This document shows positions 52,295 to 61,558 of a DNA stretch of 64,000 bases, in pieces. The notes beneath the pieces are model-generated. The model ran no database searches, was not told where the DNA came from, and saw only the letters and a program-made list of their open reading frames with translations. The number at the start of each line of letters is the position of its first letter. Position 1 is the first letter of the stretch. Made by a program: the position numbers and the translations under genes. The stretch comes from Anaerolineales bacterium (GTDB taxonomy: Bacteria; Chloroflexota; Anaerolineae; 4572-78; J111): assembly GCA_020634855.1 (NCBI GenBank), contig JACKAU010000014.1, forward strand, positions 124,001 to 188,000, in the 5' to 3' direction.

Positions 52295-52648
52295 ATGCAA
52301 TTAGAAGTCAGCACCTTAGATGATGGCATCAAACTCGTCAAGCTTATCGGTAAGATGGACATCAAAGGAACCAGTCAAATAGAAGACTCGTTTACCGTTC
52401 AAACCGCGTCTAAAAAGGCCGGGGTCATTGTCGATTTGTCTCAAGTAGACTTTGTCGCCTCGTATGGCATGCGCATTCTGGTCAGCAACGCCAAGTCACT
52501 GGCGGGGCGAGGCGGTAAAATGGTGTTATTCAAGCCTACGCCGATGGTTAAAAATGTTTTATCGTCAGCCGGGATCGACCAACTCATTCCGGTTTATGAT
52601 GAGTTAGAGGCAGCCCAAACCGCTCTACAAGCCGCTATTGCCGATTAA
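52295..52648 (+). CDS. STAS-domain anti-sigma factor antagonist
   Basis: 117 residues; ribosome binding site AGGAGAGCAGG. A single STAS domain with the SpoIIAA/RsbV core VIVDLSQVDFVASYGMRILV, where the conserved Ser in the ASYG segment is the expected phosphorylation site. In partner switching the dephosphorylated antagonist binds the anti-sigma kinase and frees a sigma factor or other target. The kinase and a PP2C phosphatase are encoded directly downstream, forming a complete module. Confidence 0.93.
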   Translation: MQLEVSTLDDGIKLVKLIGKMDIKGTSQIEDSFTVQTASKKAGVIVDLSQVDFVASYGMRILVSNAKSLAGRGGKMVLFKPTPMVKNVLSSAGIDQLIPVYDELEAAQTALQAAIAD

Positions 52649-52664
52649 TTCCAGGACTGAAGCG

Positions 52665-53141
52665 ATGAACTTGTCTGCCTCAAGTTCGCCCCAGACTGAA
52701 CCGGTGAGCTATACGTTGAGCCTGGTCAATAAGCTGGCCGAGTTGGTCAAACTGGCTGAGTGGCTCGAAGGGTTGGCCGACAAGCTCAAGCTGTCCGGCG
52801 AGGATGCTTTTAAGTTGGAGTTGATCCTCACCGAAGCCGTGACGAACGTTATCCAACACGGCTATGCTGACGCCGAAAACGGCGAAATCGAAGTAAGGGT
52901 GCAGGATCAAGTCAACCGGCTTAGAGTTGAATTAAGGGATAAGGCCAAACCGTTTAACCCCCTCCGGCAGCCCGAAGTGGTCTTTCCCCGCACGCTAAAT
53001 GAAGCGAGTGAAGGCGGGTTAGGCATCCATCTTATCCGCACTTATACGGAGGAATGTTATTATCAGCGGGTAGATCATCAAAACGTGTTTGTTATGGTTC
53101 TCACCGTTTCAAAACGGGAGCCTGACCAGACAAGCGTGTAG
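52665..53141 (+). CDS. RsbW/SpoIIAB-type anti-sigma factor serine kinase
   Basis: 158 residues from the ATG at 52665; a TTG slightly upstream overlaps the STAS gene and is less likely. It is a GHKL ATPase with the N-box KLELILTEAVTNVIQHGYAD, DKAKPFNPLRQPEV and the glycine box EGGLGIHLIRTYTEECYYQR. It should phosphorylate the STAS protein encoded just before it and bind a sigma factor or other target. No sigma factor gene is adjacent, so its partner lies elsewhere or the module controls another process. Confidence 0.92.
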   Translation: MNLSASSSPQTEPVSYTLSLVNKLAELVKLAEWLEGLADKLKLSGEDAFKLELILTEAVTNVIQHGYADAENGEIEVRVQDQVNRLRVELRDKAKPFNPLRQPEVVFPRTLNEASEGGLGIHLIRTYTEECYYQRVDHQNVFVMVLTVSKREPDQTSV

Positions 53142-53153
53142 AATGGATATCAT

Positions 53154-54392
53154 GTGAGCTTAAGTCACAATGACGCGGCAGTTATCGCCTCAATTAATTA
53201 TACATCACTTGCCAATCACAAACTCTTCAAAAATTTACCGCGCCCTCTAATCGAAACGATACTGGCGGAGGGTTCAATCCGAACATTGAAACAGGGCGAG
53301 GTACTGCTGACTCGGGGCGAAGAGAATCATTACCTTTATCTGGTAATATCCGGACGCTTACGCGTATCCCTGGATGAGACCGACTCTGATATCAGCTTTT
53401 TGATCGAGCCGGGCGAATGTATCGGCGAGATGTCGATTATTGAAGAGCGGCTGACTTCGGCCTACGTCATCGCCGAGGAAGAGTGTCGCCTGCTGGCGCT
53501 GACCGAAGCCATGTTTTGGGAAACGCTGCTAAGTTATCCGGCGGCGGTCCGCAATCTGCTGCAAATGCTATCAAAACGCATGCGTAACCATAACCGGGTC
53601 ACGGTGCAAACCTTAGAGCAGCAGTTACGCTACGAGCATTTACAAAAAGAACTGGCCGCCGCCGGTAAAATTCAGGCTAATATTTTACCCCGAAAGACGC
53701 CACTCTTTCCCCACCACCCTCAGGTCGATGTCGCCGCTATCATAGAACCGGCCAAGGCCGTGGGCGGCGATTTCTTTGATGCCTTCGCCCTTGATAACCA
53801 CACCATTTATATTGCCATCGGTGATGTGTCCGGCAAAGGCATGCCGGCGGCTTTGTTTATGGTTCGAGTTATCACCTTGCTGCGGATGGGTATTTCGGAT
53901 GAGGCCACCTTTGGGGCTGTACTGCCGATGGTCAACCGGATGCTATCTCAAAATAATGAAGAGTGTATGTTTGTCAGCCTGTTCGTCGGCCTGTTAAATG
54001 TGGACACCGGCCACTTCACTTACATGAATGGCGGCCACAACCGGCCGTTCTTTGCCCGAAGCGGCGCTTCATTTGAACAGTTGGACGTGCCGAAATCGCT
54101 GGTGTTGGGGCTTTATGAGCGTTCGGTGTACGATGTGGCCGAAATAACCTTAAAGCCGGGCGATACGCTGGTACTGTATACCGACGGCGTGACCGAAGCC
54201 ACTAACACGCAGCACGAGTTTTTTGAGGTTGAGCGGGCTGCCGCTGTACTGAATAAGGCGGCCAAGAAAGATATGACCACGCTGGTCAAAACACTACAAA
54301 CGGCTGTCGATGAATTCTCCGAGGGCGCTCCTCAAGCCGATGATATCACTATGCTGGCGTTGCGCTATCAAGGCAGCGGCGCCGCCTCATAA
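53154..54392 (+). CDS. cyclic-nucleotide-binding-domain PP2C-type phosphatase (SpoIIE/RsbU-like)
   Basis: 412 residues from a GTG at 53154; the overlapping ATG is followed at once by a stop. N-terminal cNMP-binding domain (about 20-140: LFKNLPRPLIETILAEGSIR, then GECIGEMSIIEE) and a C-terminal PP2C/SpoIIE domain (about 170-405: GGDFFDAFAL, IGDVSGKGMPAALFM, LVLYTDGVTEA, QADDITMLAL). A short coiled linker joins them (RYEHLQKELAAAGKIQANIL). It probably dephosphorylates the STAS antagonist in response to a nucleotide or similar small molecule, switching the module on. Confidence 0.94.
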   Translation: MSLSHNDAAVIASINYTSLANHKLFKNLPRPLIETILAEGSIRTLKQGEVLLTRGEENHYLYLVISGRLRVSLDETDSDISFLIEPGECIGEMSIIEERLTSAYVIAEEECRLLALTEAMFWETLLSYPAAVRNLLQMLSKRMRNHNRVTVQTLEQQLRYEHLQKELAAAGKIQANILPRKTPLFPHHPQVDVAAIIEPAKAVGGDFFDAFALDNHTIYIAIGDVSGKGMPAALFMVRVITLLRMGISDEATFGAVLPMVNRMLSQNNEECMFVSLFVGLLNVDTGHFTYMNGGHNRPFFARSGASFEQLDVPKSLVLGLYERSVYDVAEITLKPGDTLVLYTDGVTEATNTQHEFFEVERAAAVLNKAAKKDMTTLVKTLQTAVDEFSEGAPQADDITMLALRYQGSGAAS

Positions 54393-54716
54393 ACCTGGCC
54401 AATACCGAAACCATTAGTTCATACAACAGCATCTCCGAATTTTACCAGACGCCGGGTATTCCGTTGGCTAAGGTTGTACTCGCTACCCCTTTCTTCGCCA
54501 AAATATACAATAGATGTTAAAATAAGCCGTCTCCTTTTCAATATCGTCTCATCAATAATCCGCTGCCCAAAACTTTATGGGACAAAGATGAACCTAACTT
54601 TGTGTATCGTCGTTTCGGCTACCGCCGGCCGGTCATTCGGTTGGCGGCAGCCGGGCTATTTGGTTGACTGTCTGTCAGCAATGTATTAAAAAACGGATTG
54701 CTTTCAGGAGGAAATT
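54393..54716. other. gene-free stretch before the glycosidase
   Basis: 324 bp. I see no convincing hairpin, promoter or gene; a 71-codon plus-strand frame here lacks a ribosome binding site and recognisable features. Confidence 0.4.
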
Positions 54717-57467
54717 ATGTCTCATGAAATGAAACGGCTTGAAGAATCACAACAACAAAATATTGCATGGAAAAAATGGGGGCCTTATCTCAGCGAGCGG
54801 CAGTGGGGCACTGTCCGCGAGGATTACAGCGACAATGGCGATGCCTGGGGCTACTTCAGTCACGATCAGGCTCGTTCGCGTGCGTATCTTTGGGGCGAGG
54901 ACGGCCTGGCCGGGCTGTCAGACGATAAGCAGTACTTGTGTTTTGGTCTGGCCCTGTGGAACGGGACCGACTCCATCATCAAGGAACGACTGTTTGGGCT
55001 GACCAACAGCGAAGGCAACCACGGCGAAGATGTCAAAGAGTATTACTTTTATCTGGACAGCACGCCCACCCATTCCTATATGAAATATTTGTATAAATAT
55101 CCCCAACTACCCTTTCCTTATGAGGATCTGGTCAAAACCAATGGGGAGCGCAGCCGGCATGAGCTTGAATATGAACTGCTCGACACCGGCGTGTTCGATG
55201 AGGATCGTTACTTTGACGTGTTTGTGGAGTACGCTAAGGAAAGTCCGGAAGATATTTTAATTCTGATCTCCATTGCCAACCGAGGTTCGGAACCGGCCAC
55301 GCTGCATGTGCTGCCCAGCCTCTGGTTTCGCAACATCTGGTGCTGGCGACCAGAGGCGGATCGACCCACGCTAAATGTGGTCAACGGCGGTCGGGGCCTG
55401 CAAGGTATTGCCGCCGACCATCCTAAACTGGGCCAATATTATCTCTATGCGGACGGCAAAACATCGTTCATATTTACGGAGAACGAAACTAATAATGAAC
55501 GCATCTTCGGCGTGCCCAATCAGATGCCATTCGTCAAGGACGGGATTAATAACTATGTTGTTCACGGCCAGCAGGCCGCGGTCAATCCGAACCAGACCGG
55601 GACCAAAGCGGCGGCGCATTACCCCATTTCCGTGGCAGCCGGAGAAACCCAAACCATTCGCCTGCGTTTGACCACCACCGCGCCCAAAAGTTTGGCCAAA
55701 GCCTACCCCGGTGGTAAAAAGGGGCTGTTTGGGACGCACTTCGACTCGGTGCTGGCGGCTCGCCGTCAGGAAGCGGACGAGTTTTATGCTACGCTCACCC
55801 CCCGAAACGTCACCGCCGACGAGGCCCTGGTGATGCGCCAGGCGCTAGCGGGCATGCTGTGGAGCAAACAGTTTTATTATTACGATGTCAACCGCTGGCG
55901 CGGCAACGGCTACAGCATCCCCAACCTGCCGGCTAAACGCAGCAACAATCGTAACCAGGCTTGGTTTCACATGGTCAATGAAGATATTATCTCGATGCCC
56001 GATAAGTGGGAATATCCCTGGTACGCCGCCTGGGACCTGGCGTTTCACACCATCGCCCTAAATATGGTTGATCCCGACTTTGCCAAAGATCAGCTTGAGT
56101 TGATGGTTTGCCAGCAGTATTTGCACCCCAACGGCCAGATTCCGGCCTATGAATGGAACTTTAGCGATGTCAACCCGCCGGTTCATGCCTGGGCCGCCTA
56201 TTTTATTTACTGGAACGAACGCGAACTGCACGGCCAGGGTGATTTAGATTTTCTCAAACGAATCTTCCAAAAGCTGCTGCTTAACTTTACCTGGTGGGTT
56301 AACCGCAAAGATACTGAAGGTAACAATGTCTTCGAGGGCGGCTTCTTAGGCTTGGATAATATCGGCGTTTTTGATCGCAGCGCGCCGCTGCCGATGGGTG
56401 GTCGGCTGGATCAGGCCGACGGCACAGCCTGGATGGCTTTTTACTGCCAAATGATGCTGGAAATTGCCCTGGAACTGGCCATGCATGATCGGGCGGCGTA
56501 TGAGGAGTTGGCCTGCAAATTTTATGAGCATTTCCTGTGGATTGTCGCGGCCATGGATCGCATTGGCGTCCACGAAGATGAGTTGTGGGACGAGGAAGAC
56601 GGCTTCTTCTATGACGTGCTGCGTTTCCCGGACGGCCGTGGCACGCGGCTCAAGGTGCGGTCGCTGGTCGGGCTGCTGTCGTTGGCCGTCAGCACCGTCA
56701 TCACCTCAGAAATGCCCGAGAAACTACCGGACTTTATGCAGCGCGTTCGATGGTACAACGAAAACCGGCCGGAATTGGTCGCCAAAATTAGCGGTTTGCA
56801 CACCCCCGGTGTCGGCGGCCGCCGGCTGCTTGCCATCTTGGACGATACGAAACTGCGGCAGGTGCTGGCCTATATGTTGGATGAAAACGAATTTTTGAGC
56901 GACTACGGCATCCGCGCCCTATCGCGTTACCACCTTGACCATCCCTACATCTTCAGCACAAACTGGGGCGACTACCGGGTCGATTACGAGCCAGCCGAGT
57001 CGACCACGGGGCTGTTCGGCGGCAATTCAAACTGGCGTGGCCCCATTTGGATGCCGATGAATGCTCTGCTCATCCGCGGCTTGATTTCTCTCTACGGCTA
57101 CTACGGCGACGACTTCCAGGTCGAATGTCCAACCGGTTCGGGTCGCATGATGAATTTGTGGCAGGTCAGTCAGGAAATCAGCCGACGGCTGACCAATATC
57201 TTTGTTCGGAACGACCAGGGCCGGCGGCCTGTTTACGGCGATACCGAAACGTTCCAAACCGATCCCCATTGGCGCGATTATATCCTGTTCTATGAATACT
57301 TTCACGGCGACAATGGCGCGGGTATCGGCGCCAGCCACCAAACCGGCTGGACCGGCTTGGTGGCCAAACTGATCCAACTCTTCGGCGATGTGAGCGAGGC
57401 GGACTTGAAAGACGGCATCGATAAGGAGGACCTGATCCATCGGGTTGAAGAGGCCGTGCCTAATTAA
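54717..57467 (+). CDS. GH63-like (MGH1-type) glucosidase
   Basis: 916 residues; ribosome binding site CAGGAGGAAATT. The N-terminal beta domain includes RQWGTVREDYSDNGDAWGYF, then ARSRAYLWGEDGLAGLSDDK, and the (alpha/alpha)6 catalytic part holds MPDKWEYPWYAAWDLAFHTI, EGGFLGLDNIGVFDRS and NWRGPIWMPMNALLIRGLI. These are hallmarks of the bacterial GH63/mannosylglycerate-hydrolase-like group, inverting exo-glycosidases acting on glucosyl or mannosyl residues. There is no signal peptide, so it works in the cytoplasm, perhaps on glucosylglycerate, trehalose-like solutes or glycogen-derived oligosaccharides. The C-terminal half has the strongest matches. Confidence 0.9.
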   Translation: MSHEMKRLEESQQQNIAWKKWGPYLSERQWGTVREDYSDNGDAWGYFSHDQARSRAYLWGEDGLAGLSDDKQYLCFGLALWNGTDSIIKERLFGLTNSEGNHGEDVKEYYFYLDSTPTHSYMKYLYKYPQLPFPYEDLVKTNGERSRHELEYELLDTGVFDEDRYFDVFVEYAKESPEDILILISIANRGSEPATLHVLPSLWFRNIWCWRPEADRPTLNVVNGGRGLQGIAADHPKLGQYYLYADGKTSFIFTENETNNERIFGVPNQMPFVKDGINNYVVHGQQAAVNPNQTGTKAAAHYPISVAAGETQTIRLRLTTTAPKSLAKAYPGGKKGLFGTHFDSVLAARRQEADEFYATLTPRNVTADEALVMRQALAGMLWSKQFYYYDVNRWRGNGYSIPNLPAKRSNNRNQAWFHMVNEDIISMPDKWEYPWYAAWDLAFHTIALNMVDPDFAKDQLELMVCQQYLHPNGQIPAYEWNFSDVNPPVHAWAAYFIYWNERELHGQGDLDFLKRIFQKLLLNFTWWVNRKDTEGNNVFEGGFLGLDNIGVFDRSAPLPMGGRLDQADGTAWMAFYCQMMLEIALELAMHDRAAYEELACKFYEHFLWIVAAMDRIGVHEDELWDEEDGFFYDVLRFPDGRGTRLKVRSLVGLLSLAVSTVITSEMPEKLPDFMQRVRWYNENRPELVAKISGLHTPGVGGRRLLAILDDTKLRQVLAYMLDENEFLSDYGIRALSRYHLDHPYIFSTNWGDYRVDYEPAESTTGLFGGNSNWRGPIWMPMNALLIRGLISLYGYYGDDFQVECPTGSGRMMNLWQVSQEISRRLTNIFVRNDQGRRPVYGDTETFQTDPHWRDYILFYEYFHGDNGAGIGASHQTGWTGLVAKLIQLFGDVSEADLKDGIDKEDLIHRVEEAVPN

Positions 57468-57513
57468 AATTGTTGGTATTTTGGAAAATAGAGCCTAAGA
57501 GAGGAAAAGCATA

Positions 57514-57945
57514 ATGAAAGAAACGCTCCAACCCGGCCTCGAATATGAATTTCGCTATCGTGTCCCGGAAACGAAGACTGTGCCGGCCCTGTATCCGGAG
57601 TCGCCGGAGTTTCAGCAGATGCCCGAAGTGTTCGCCACCGGATTTATGGTGGGATTTTTTGAATGGGCTTGTATCCAAGCGATCAATCCTCATTTGGATT
57701 GGCCGGAAGAGCAGACGGTCGGCACCCACATTAATGTCAGCCACACGGCCGCAACGCCGCCGGGGTTTGAAGTGACGGCGAAAGTCAAACTGGTCGAAGT
57801 GGACGGCAAGCGGCTGGTTTTTGACATCGAGGCCCATGACGGGGTCGATCCCATCGGTCGGGGTACGCATGAGCGTTTTATTATTAACAGCCCCAAGTTC
57901 ACGGCAAAAATCAAGAGAAAGGCGGAGGCTATCGAGATAAACTAA
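57514..57945 (+). CDS. FlK-like hotdog thioesterase
   Basis: 143 residues in the hotdog fold of the fluoroacetyl-CoA-thioesterase-like group. VFATGFMVGFFEWACIQAIN and GTHINVSHTAATPPGFEVTA give the expected Glu and His active-site region, followed by KLVEVDGKRLVFDIEAHDG and IGRGTHERFII at the end. Such proteins hydrolyse or bind acyl-CoA; many are of unknown substrate. It follows the glycosidase by 46 bp in the same direction. The ribosome binding site is modest (agagagg). Confidence 0.85.
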   Translation: MKETLQPGLEYEFRYRVPETKTVPALYPESPEFQQMPEVFATGFMVGFFEWACIQAINPHLDWPEEQTVGTHINVSHTAATPPGFEVTAKVKLVEVDGKRLVFDIEAHDGVDPIGRGTHERFIINSPKFTAKIKRKAEAIEIN

Positions 57946-58020
57946 AAATTCAACCCATAAAACAGGCAATTTCAAACAATTATTAGGATAAGTTCGAATT
58001 TAACGAGAGAGAGAATCACT

Positions 58021-59004
58021 ATGAAAAAGTATGGTTTTGTTGCTTCCGGCGGCGGCTTTAGAAGTTTTTATACGGCCGGGGTTTTGGTTTGGTTGAAACA
58101 GCACAATGTGCCGCTGACCCATCTGACCTCGACCAGTTCGGGCAATAATATTGTGCTCGATTATTTATTGTGGGATTGGACCCAGGAAGAGATGCCGCCG
58201 GTTCTGACCAAAACGCATCGTTTAGGTTTTACCGATATCTTTGACGTGTTTTCCAACTTCTTAGGGTTGCAGCCGGCTCTGATCCCTAACGGTTCGCACC
58301 TATTTACGGTTAATAAAAACAAATGTCGCCGGTCACTGCTACTGGATGATCCCCAACGGCGCGATCTGTTAGCCGCCCATCTAAAAACGACTCGATGGGA
58401 CATAATGACCACCAATCTAACCGAGCGCAAAAGTCAATCATTCAATGTCAACGATATATTGTCACCGATTGATAACGACACGTTGGATCGGTTTATGGAC
58501 GTCTTTATTGCCGGTATCACCACCATCCCTTATTTCAAAGCCGTCAAGATGGACGACCAATATTTCTTGGAAGGCGGCTACACCGACAACACGCCGCTGC
58601 GCTCCCTGTTTGAAGACCCGGACGTTGACGAAATTATTGCCGTCGATTTCACCGATTATGATTATCACGCTGAGTTGGACAAAATCTACAAGAAAAATGT
58701 GTTGGTCTTCGCCTTGAACAGTATCGAAATGAATCTGCTGTTCAACAACATCCAATGGGGCTTGCCCAACAAAGCTATCTTGGCTCAGGCGACAGTGATC
58801 AATCAATTTCTGGAAAAGATGGGGCAGTCCTCAATTGAGATTAACGGCAAAACTTACTACCACAAGCCACTTCATGTTCTAACGCCCAAAAACCTAGAAA
58901 GCATGACCATCTCGTTAGAGAATATGACCGCGCAGAAAGAGTACTTTAAACTGGGCGAGCAAGATATCGAAGCCACGTTTGATCTCAAGGCGATGGCGGC
59001 GTAA
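58021..59004 (+). CDS. patatin-like phospholipase with EGG in place of the DGG motif
   Basis: 327 residues with the patatin oxyanion loop SGGGFRSFYTAG near residues 9-20, a Ser nucleophile region TSTSSGNNIVLDYL, and EGGYTDNTPLRSLFEDP near residue 183 where the catalytic Asp of patatins (DGG/DGA) should be. Here the first residue is Glu, so activity may be altered. Patatins hydrolyse acyl esters of phospholipids or neutral lipids. No CBASS, retron or toxin gene is adjacent, so there is no sign of a defence role. It follows the thioesterase gene by 75 bp. Confidence 0.85.
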   Translation: MKKYGFVASGGGFRSFYTAGVLVWLKQHNVPLTHLTSTSSGNNIVLDYLLWDWTQEEMPPVLTKTHRLGFTDIFDVFSNFLGLQPALIPNGSHLFTVNKNKCRRSLLLDDPQRRDLLAAHLKTTRWDIMTTNLTERKSQSFNVNDILSPIDNDTLDRFMDVFIAGITTIPYFKAVKMDDQYFLEGGYTDNTPLRSLFEDPDVDEIIAVDFTDYDYHAELDKIYKKNVLVFALNSIEMNLLFNNIQWGLPNKAILAQATVINQFLEKMGQSSIEINGKTYYHKPLHVLTPKNLESMTISLENMTAQKEYFKLGEQDIEATFDLKAMAA

Positions 59005-59043
59005 ATCCTCACCTGGACACGCCAGAACCAAACCAGGTTAGAT

Positions 59044-59116
59044 GATCCACGAAGTCACACGAAGGACACCAAGTTTTTACTTTCTTATGGGTGTAACTGG
59101 GTGTCCTTCGTGGATC
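59044..59116. repeat. hairpin with gatccacgaag arms
   Basis: ggtgtccttcgtggatc (59100-59116) is complementary to gatccacgaag (59044-59054) plus gaaggacacc (59061-59070); the left arm carries a 10-bp partial duplication between these parts. It lies after the patatin-like gene and may act as a terminator-like structure. Confidence 0.65.
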
Positions 59117-59257
59117 GATTATCTGGCCAAAATAGCAAAAGGTTGCTTGGGTCGATACGATTAGCATCAGCTCGATTGAAACGTGCGTGATGCTTCAAGT
59201 TGGGTATAATTCAGGCGTTGTTATTGGGAACAAAGTAAGGAAGGACATTGTCTGGTT

Positions 59258-60091
59258 ATGCCAACGGTTCGATGGATCATTTATCTATTCTTGCTTATGG
59301 CCCTGGCGGGCTGCGGCGATATTTTGGCCTCTGGCCCGGAAACGCCGACGCTGACCCCCACACCCACCAAAACGCCGACCCGCACCCCAACCGCCACGGC
59401 CACCATTACCGCCACCCCCACCGAGACGCCTTCGCCGACCCGGACACCGCCCCCAACCAAGACGCCCCTACCCACCGCTACCGACACGCCGACCGCCACC
59501 GCTACGCCCGAACCACTACCGACCGAGACGCCAGTGGTCGAAGCTGAGGCTGAGGTAGAACCGGTCGTCGAAGCTGAGCCGCCGCCCGATGAGGGTGACG
59601 TCGCGGCTGAAGCTGAGTCCGAGGCGGCAGCACCGTCGGGTGAGGTTGATTTCAAGATTGCGTCGTGGCGCTTGTGGCCGCTGGCGCTCAACAGCGGCTG
59701 CGCCAAAGGGATGCACGTCATCTTCATTCACGTGCTCGATGTCAACGGCAACCCAATTAACGATATTGTGTTGGGCGACTCGTGGAACAACGTGGAAGAG
59801 GTTAGCGGGCGTAAAGGTATGGGCCAAACGGAAATCGATTTGTGGGCCAACACCATGTCACTGCTGGTTAAGCGGCACGCCGTAACCGGTGAGGAATTTA
59901 CCAGCGAGGTCAGTTTTCCGTTTAGCTCGTTTATGACCACCATCCCCAACGACAAAATGGTGGAAGCGGGCTACTGCGCCAACGACATCGAGTGCGACTG
60001 GAAGCGGCAGTTCGACTCGTATTACTGCGGGGGGCATTATTCTTGGGAGGTGATTTTTCAGGCGACCCGGCCCATTGATCCGGGGAACTGA
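59258..60091 (+). CDS. lipoprotein with Thr/Pro-rich and acidic linkers, function unknown
   Basis: 277 residues. The signal ends in the lipobox LAGC (Cys19). A Thr/Pro-rich tract (about 28-88, made of TPT, TATP and similar units) and an acidic Glu/Ala/Val stretch (about 90-125) follow. A C-terminal domain (about 130-277) contains several Cys residues (SGCAKGMH, AGYCANDIECDWKR, YYCGGHYSWEV) that may form disulfides outside the cell. The linker type is common in surface lipoproteins of this group of bacteria. I do not recognise the C-terminal domain. Confidence 0.8.
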   Translation: MPTVRWIIYLFLLMALAGCGDILASGPETPTLTPTPTKTPTRTPTATATITATPTETPSPTRTPPPTKTPLPTATDTPTATATPEPLPTETPVVEAEAEVEPVVEAEPPPDEGDVAAEAESEAAAPSGEVDFKIASWRLWPLALNSGCAKGMHVIFIHVLDVNGNPINDIVLGDSWNNVEEVSGRKGMGQTEIDLWANTMSLLVKRHAVTGEEFTSEVSFPFSSFMTTIPNDKMVEAGYCANDIECDWKRQFDSYYCGGHYSWEVIFQATRPIDPGN

Positions 60092-60271
60092 GACTGTTGA
60101 AAAAAAGCCATCACGTTGATCTTTTCGGCAACGTCGGATAAAATCAAATCACTCATATTTAAGCTCCTGTTGGCCTGAGCTAATTGAATTTATCTTCAGC
60201 TAGCTCAGGCACCCTTCACAAACTCTTGTACCGGAACATCATTTACCGTATCCACCGAAAGGAAACCTCCC

Positions 60272-60850
60272 ATGTCAAAGATCAAGCAAAGTTTTGAAGA
60301 TGGTTTAAACACCATCACCACCCTCACCGGTTTGACCCAGGCCGATTTTGACCTCCTCCGTCAGGCCGCCCCCCAGGCCCTTCAATGGGGCGACGATATC
60401 GTCAAAATGTTTTACGACACCCTCTATGAACACCCCCGCACCGCGGCTGTATTTGAAGACAGCGAGCGTCCCGCCCGCGAACAAACGCTGGCCGTATGGT
60501 ATCAATCGCTGTTTGAAGTCAATGACGTCAATCAATTTCTGTACAACCAGGCCCGGATAGCATTGCTTCACATTCGCCGCCATGTCCACAACGAATTTAT
60601 GGTCGGTATGGCCAACAAACTACGCCTGCTCTTTTCTGCCAAAGCCGTCGAGGCATTTGGCCCGGAAGAGGGTTTAAACGTATCTAATGCCTTTAGCCGC
60701 GTATTAGATACAGTGGTCGGCTTGACCGCGGAAGGGTACGATGTCTTATCAAAGAGCGCCCTATCCCGCGCGACCGGCGTTCAAGAGACCGTCATCGACA
60801 AATTCATCATCCGCGCCGTAGATGAAGTTGAACAGGAATTGCTTGGCTAA
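60272..60850 (+). CDS. protoglobin / globin-sensor domain protein
   Basis: 192 residues, ribosome binding site AAAGGAAACCTCC. The whole chain fits the protoglobin domain: TGLTQADFDLLRQAAPQALQ, FYDTLYEHPRTAAVF and the proximal-His helix ARIALLHIRRHVHNEFMVGM, ending VIDKFIIRAVDEVEQELLG. There is no methyl-accepting or GGDEF output domain, so it is a stand-alone haem protein that could bind O2, CO or NO as sensor or store. It precedes groES-groEL but is separated by about 300 bp with a hairpin. Confidence 0.88.
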   Translation: MSKIKQSFEDGLNTITTLTGLTQADFDLLRQAAPQALQWGDDIVKMFYDTLYEHPRTAAVFEDSERPAREQTLAVWYQSLFEVNDVNQFLYNQARIALLHIRRHVHNEFMVGMANKLRLLFSAKAVEAFGPEEGLNVSNAFSRVLDTVVGLTAEGYDVLSKSALSRATGVQETVIDKFIIRAVDEVEQELLG

Positions 60851-60896
60851 ACGGCCGGCAGCCCCCGCTCGCCGATATCTTTACCCCAAAATCTTA

Positions 60897-60930
60897 GGTG
60901 GCAGTCACCTCTTGATTAGTGACTGTCACC
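60897..60930 (+). terminator. hairpin after the protoglobin gene
   Basis: ggtggcagtca and tgactgtcacc pair with one mismatch around a 12-nt loop. It lacks a T run, so it may be a repeat (it resembles the ends of 34720-34799) more than a true terminator. Confidence 0.5.
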
Positions 60931-61148
60931 GGGTGAACTCATATCATATTTCTAACACGATTCTAACACTATTCGCATATACTGCGATATTGTAACGATA
61001 AGACTTTCGACTGCGGAAGCAAAACTTCAGGCCGCAATTTGGCCGATGCGACCGGAGAACCGTTCCGCTTACCATGAGAGTCTCCCCACCTTATCCAATT
61101 TCAAAAAATAGTGCTCTAAAATTTTGACTCTTTACCATGGAGGTTATG
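60931..61148 (+). promoter_or_regulatory. groES-groEL promoter region without a CIRCE element
   Basis: A direct repeat ttctaacac (60950-60958 and 60961-60969, 11-bp period) is followed by TATACT at 60978-60983. No inverted TTAGCACTC-N9-GAGTGCTAA (CIRCE, the HrcA operator) is seen. The 11-bp direct repeat is a candidate site for another heat-shock regulator. Confidence 0.45.
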
Positions 61149-61445
61149 ATGTCAGCTTTAAATTTGCGTCCTTTAAATGATCGAATTTGGGTGGAACCGA
61201 TTGAACAGGAAGAAACCACGGCTTCCGGTATCATTCTGCCCGAAACTGCCAAAGAAAAACCCCAAGAGGGGCGAGTTTTGGCCGTAGGACCGGGACTGCG
61301 CAATGAAAAGGGCGAACGCCAGCCCTTAGATGTCAAAGTCGGTGACCGGGTTCTGTTTGCCAAGTACGCCGGCACTGAAATCAAGAATAACGGCAGCAAA
61401 CATCTTATTATGCGGGAAAGTGACGTATTGGCCATAATCGAATAG
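61149..61445 (+). CDS. groES: co-chaperonin GroES
   Basis: 98 residues from the ATG at 61149; GGAGG at 61139-61143 lies five bases upstream, so the earlier in-frame ATG at 61137 is the binding site itself. LRPLNDRIWVEPIEQEETTA, the mobile-loop region TASGIILPETAKEKPQEG and VGDRVLFAKYAGTEI are typical. The heptameric lid works with GroEL in protein folding. groEL starts 113 bp downstream. Confidence 0.97.
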   Translation: MSALNLRPLNDRIWVEPIEQEETTASGIILPETAKEKPQEGRVLAVGPGLRNEKGERQPLDVKVGDRVLFAKYAGTEIKNNGSKHLIMRESDVLAIIE

Positions 61446-61558
61446 CCTCAAATAAGTAGAACGAGACACTACGGTAATTTCTGAAGCAACCGAAGGAATT
61501 CGGTCAACATCTAATAAAAACAACGATAACTTAACTATCTGTAAGGAGATTAATAACA

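Noticed and set aside
54474..54689. 71-residue plus-strand gene
   Set aside because: No ribosome binding site or domain; composition does not resemble neighbouring genes.
58021..59004. Patatin as an anti-phage (CBASS CapV-like) effector
   Set aside because: No cyclase (CD-NTase) or other defence gene is adjacent; neighbours are a thioesterase and a lipoprotein.
60931..61148. CIRCE operator upstream of groES
   Set aside because: The inverted TTAGCACTC/GAGTGCTAA pattern is not present.
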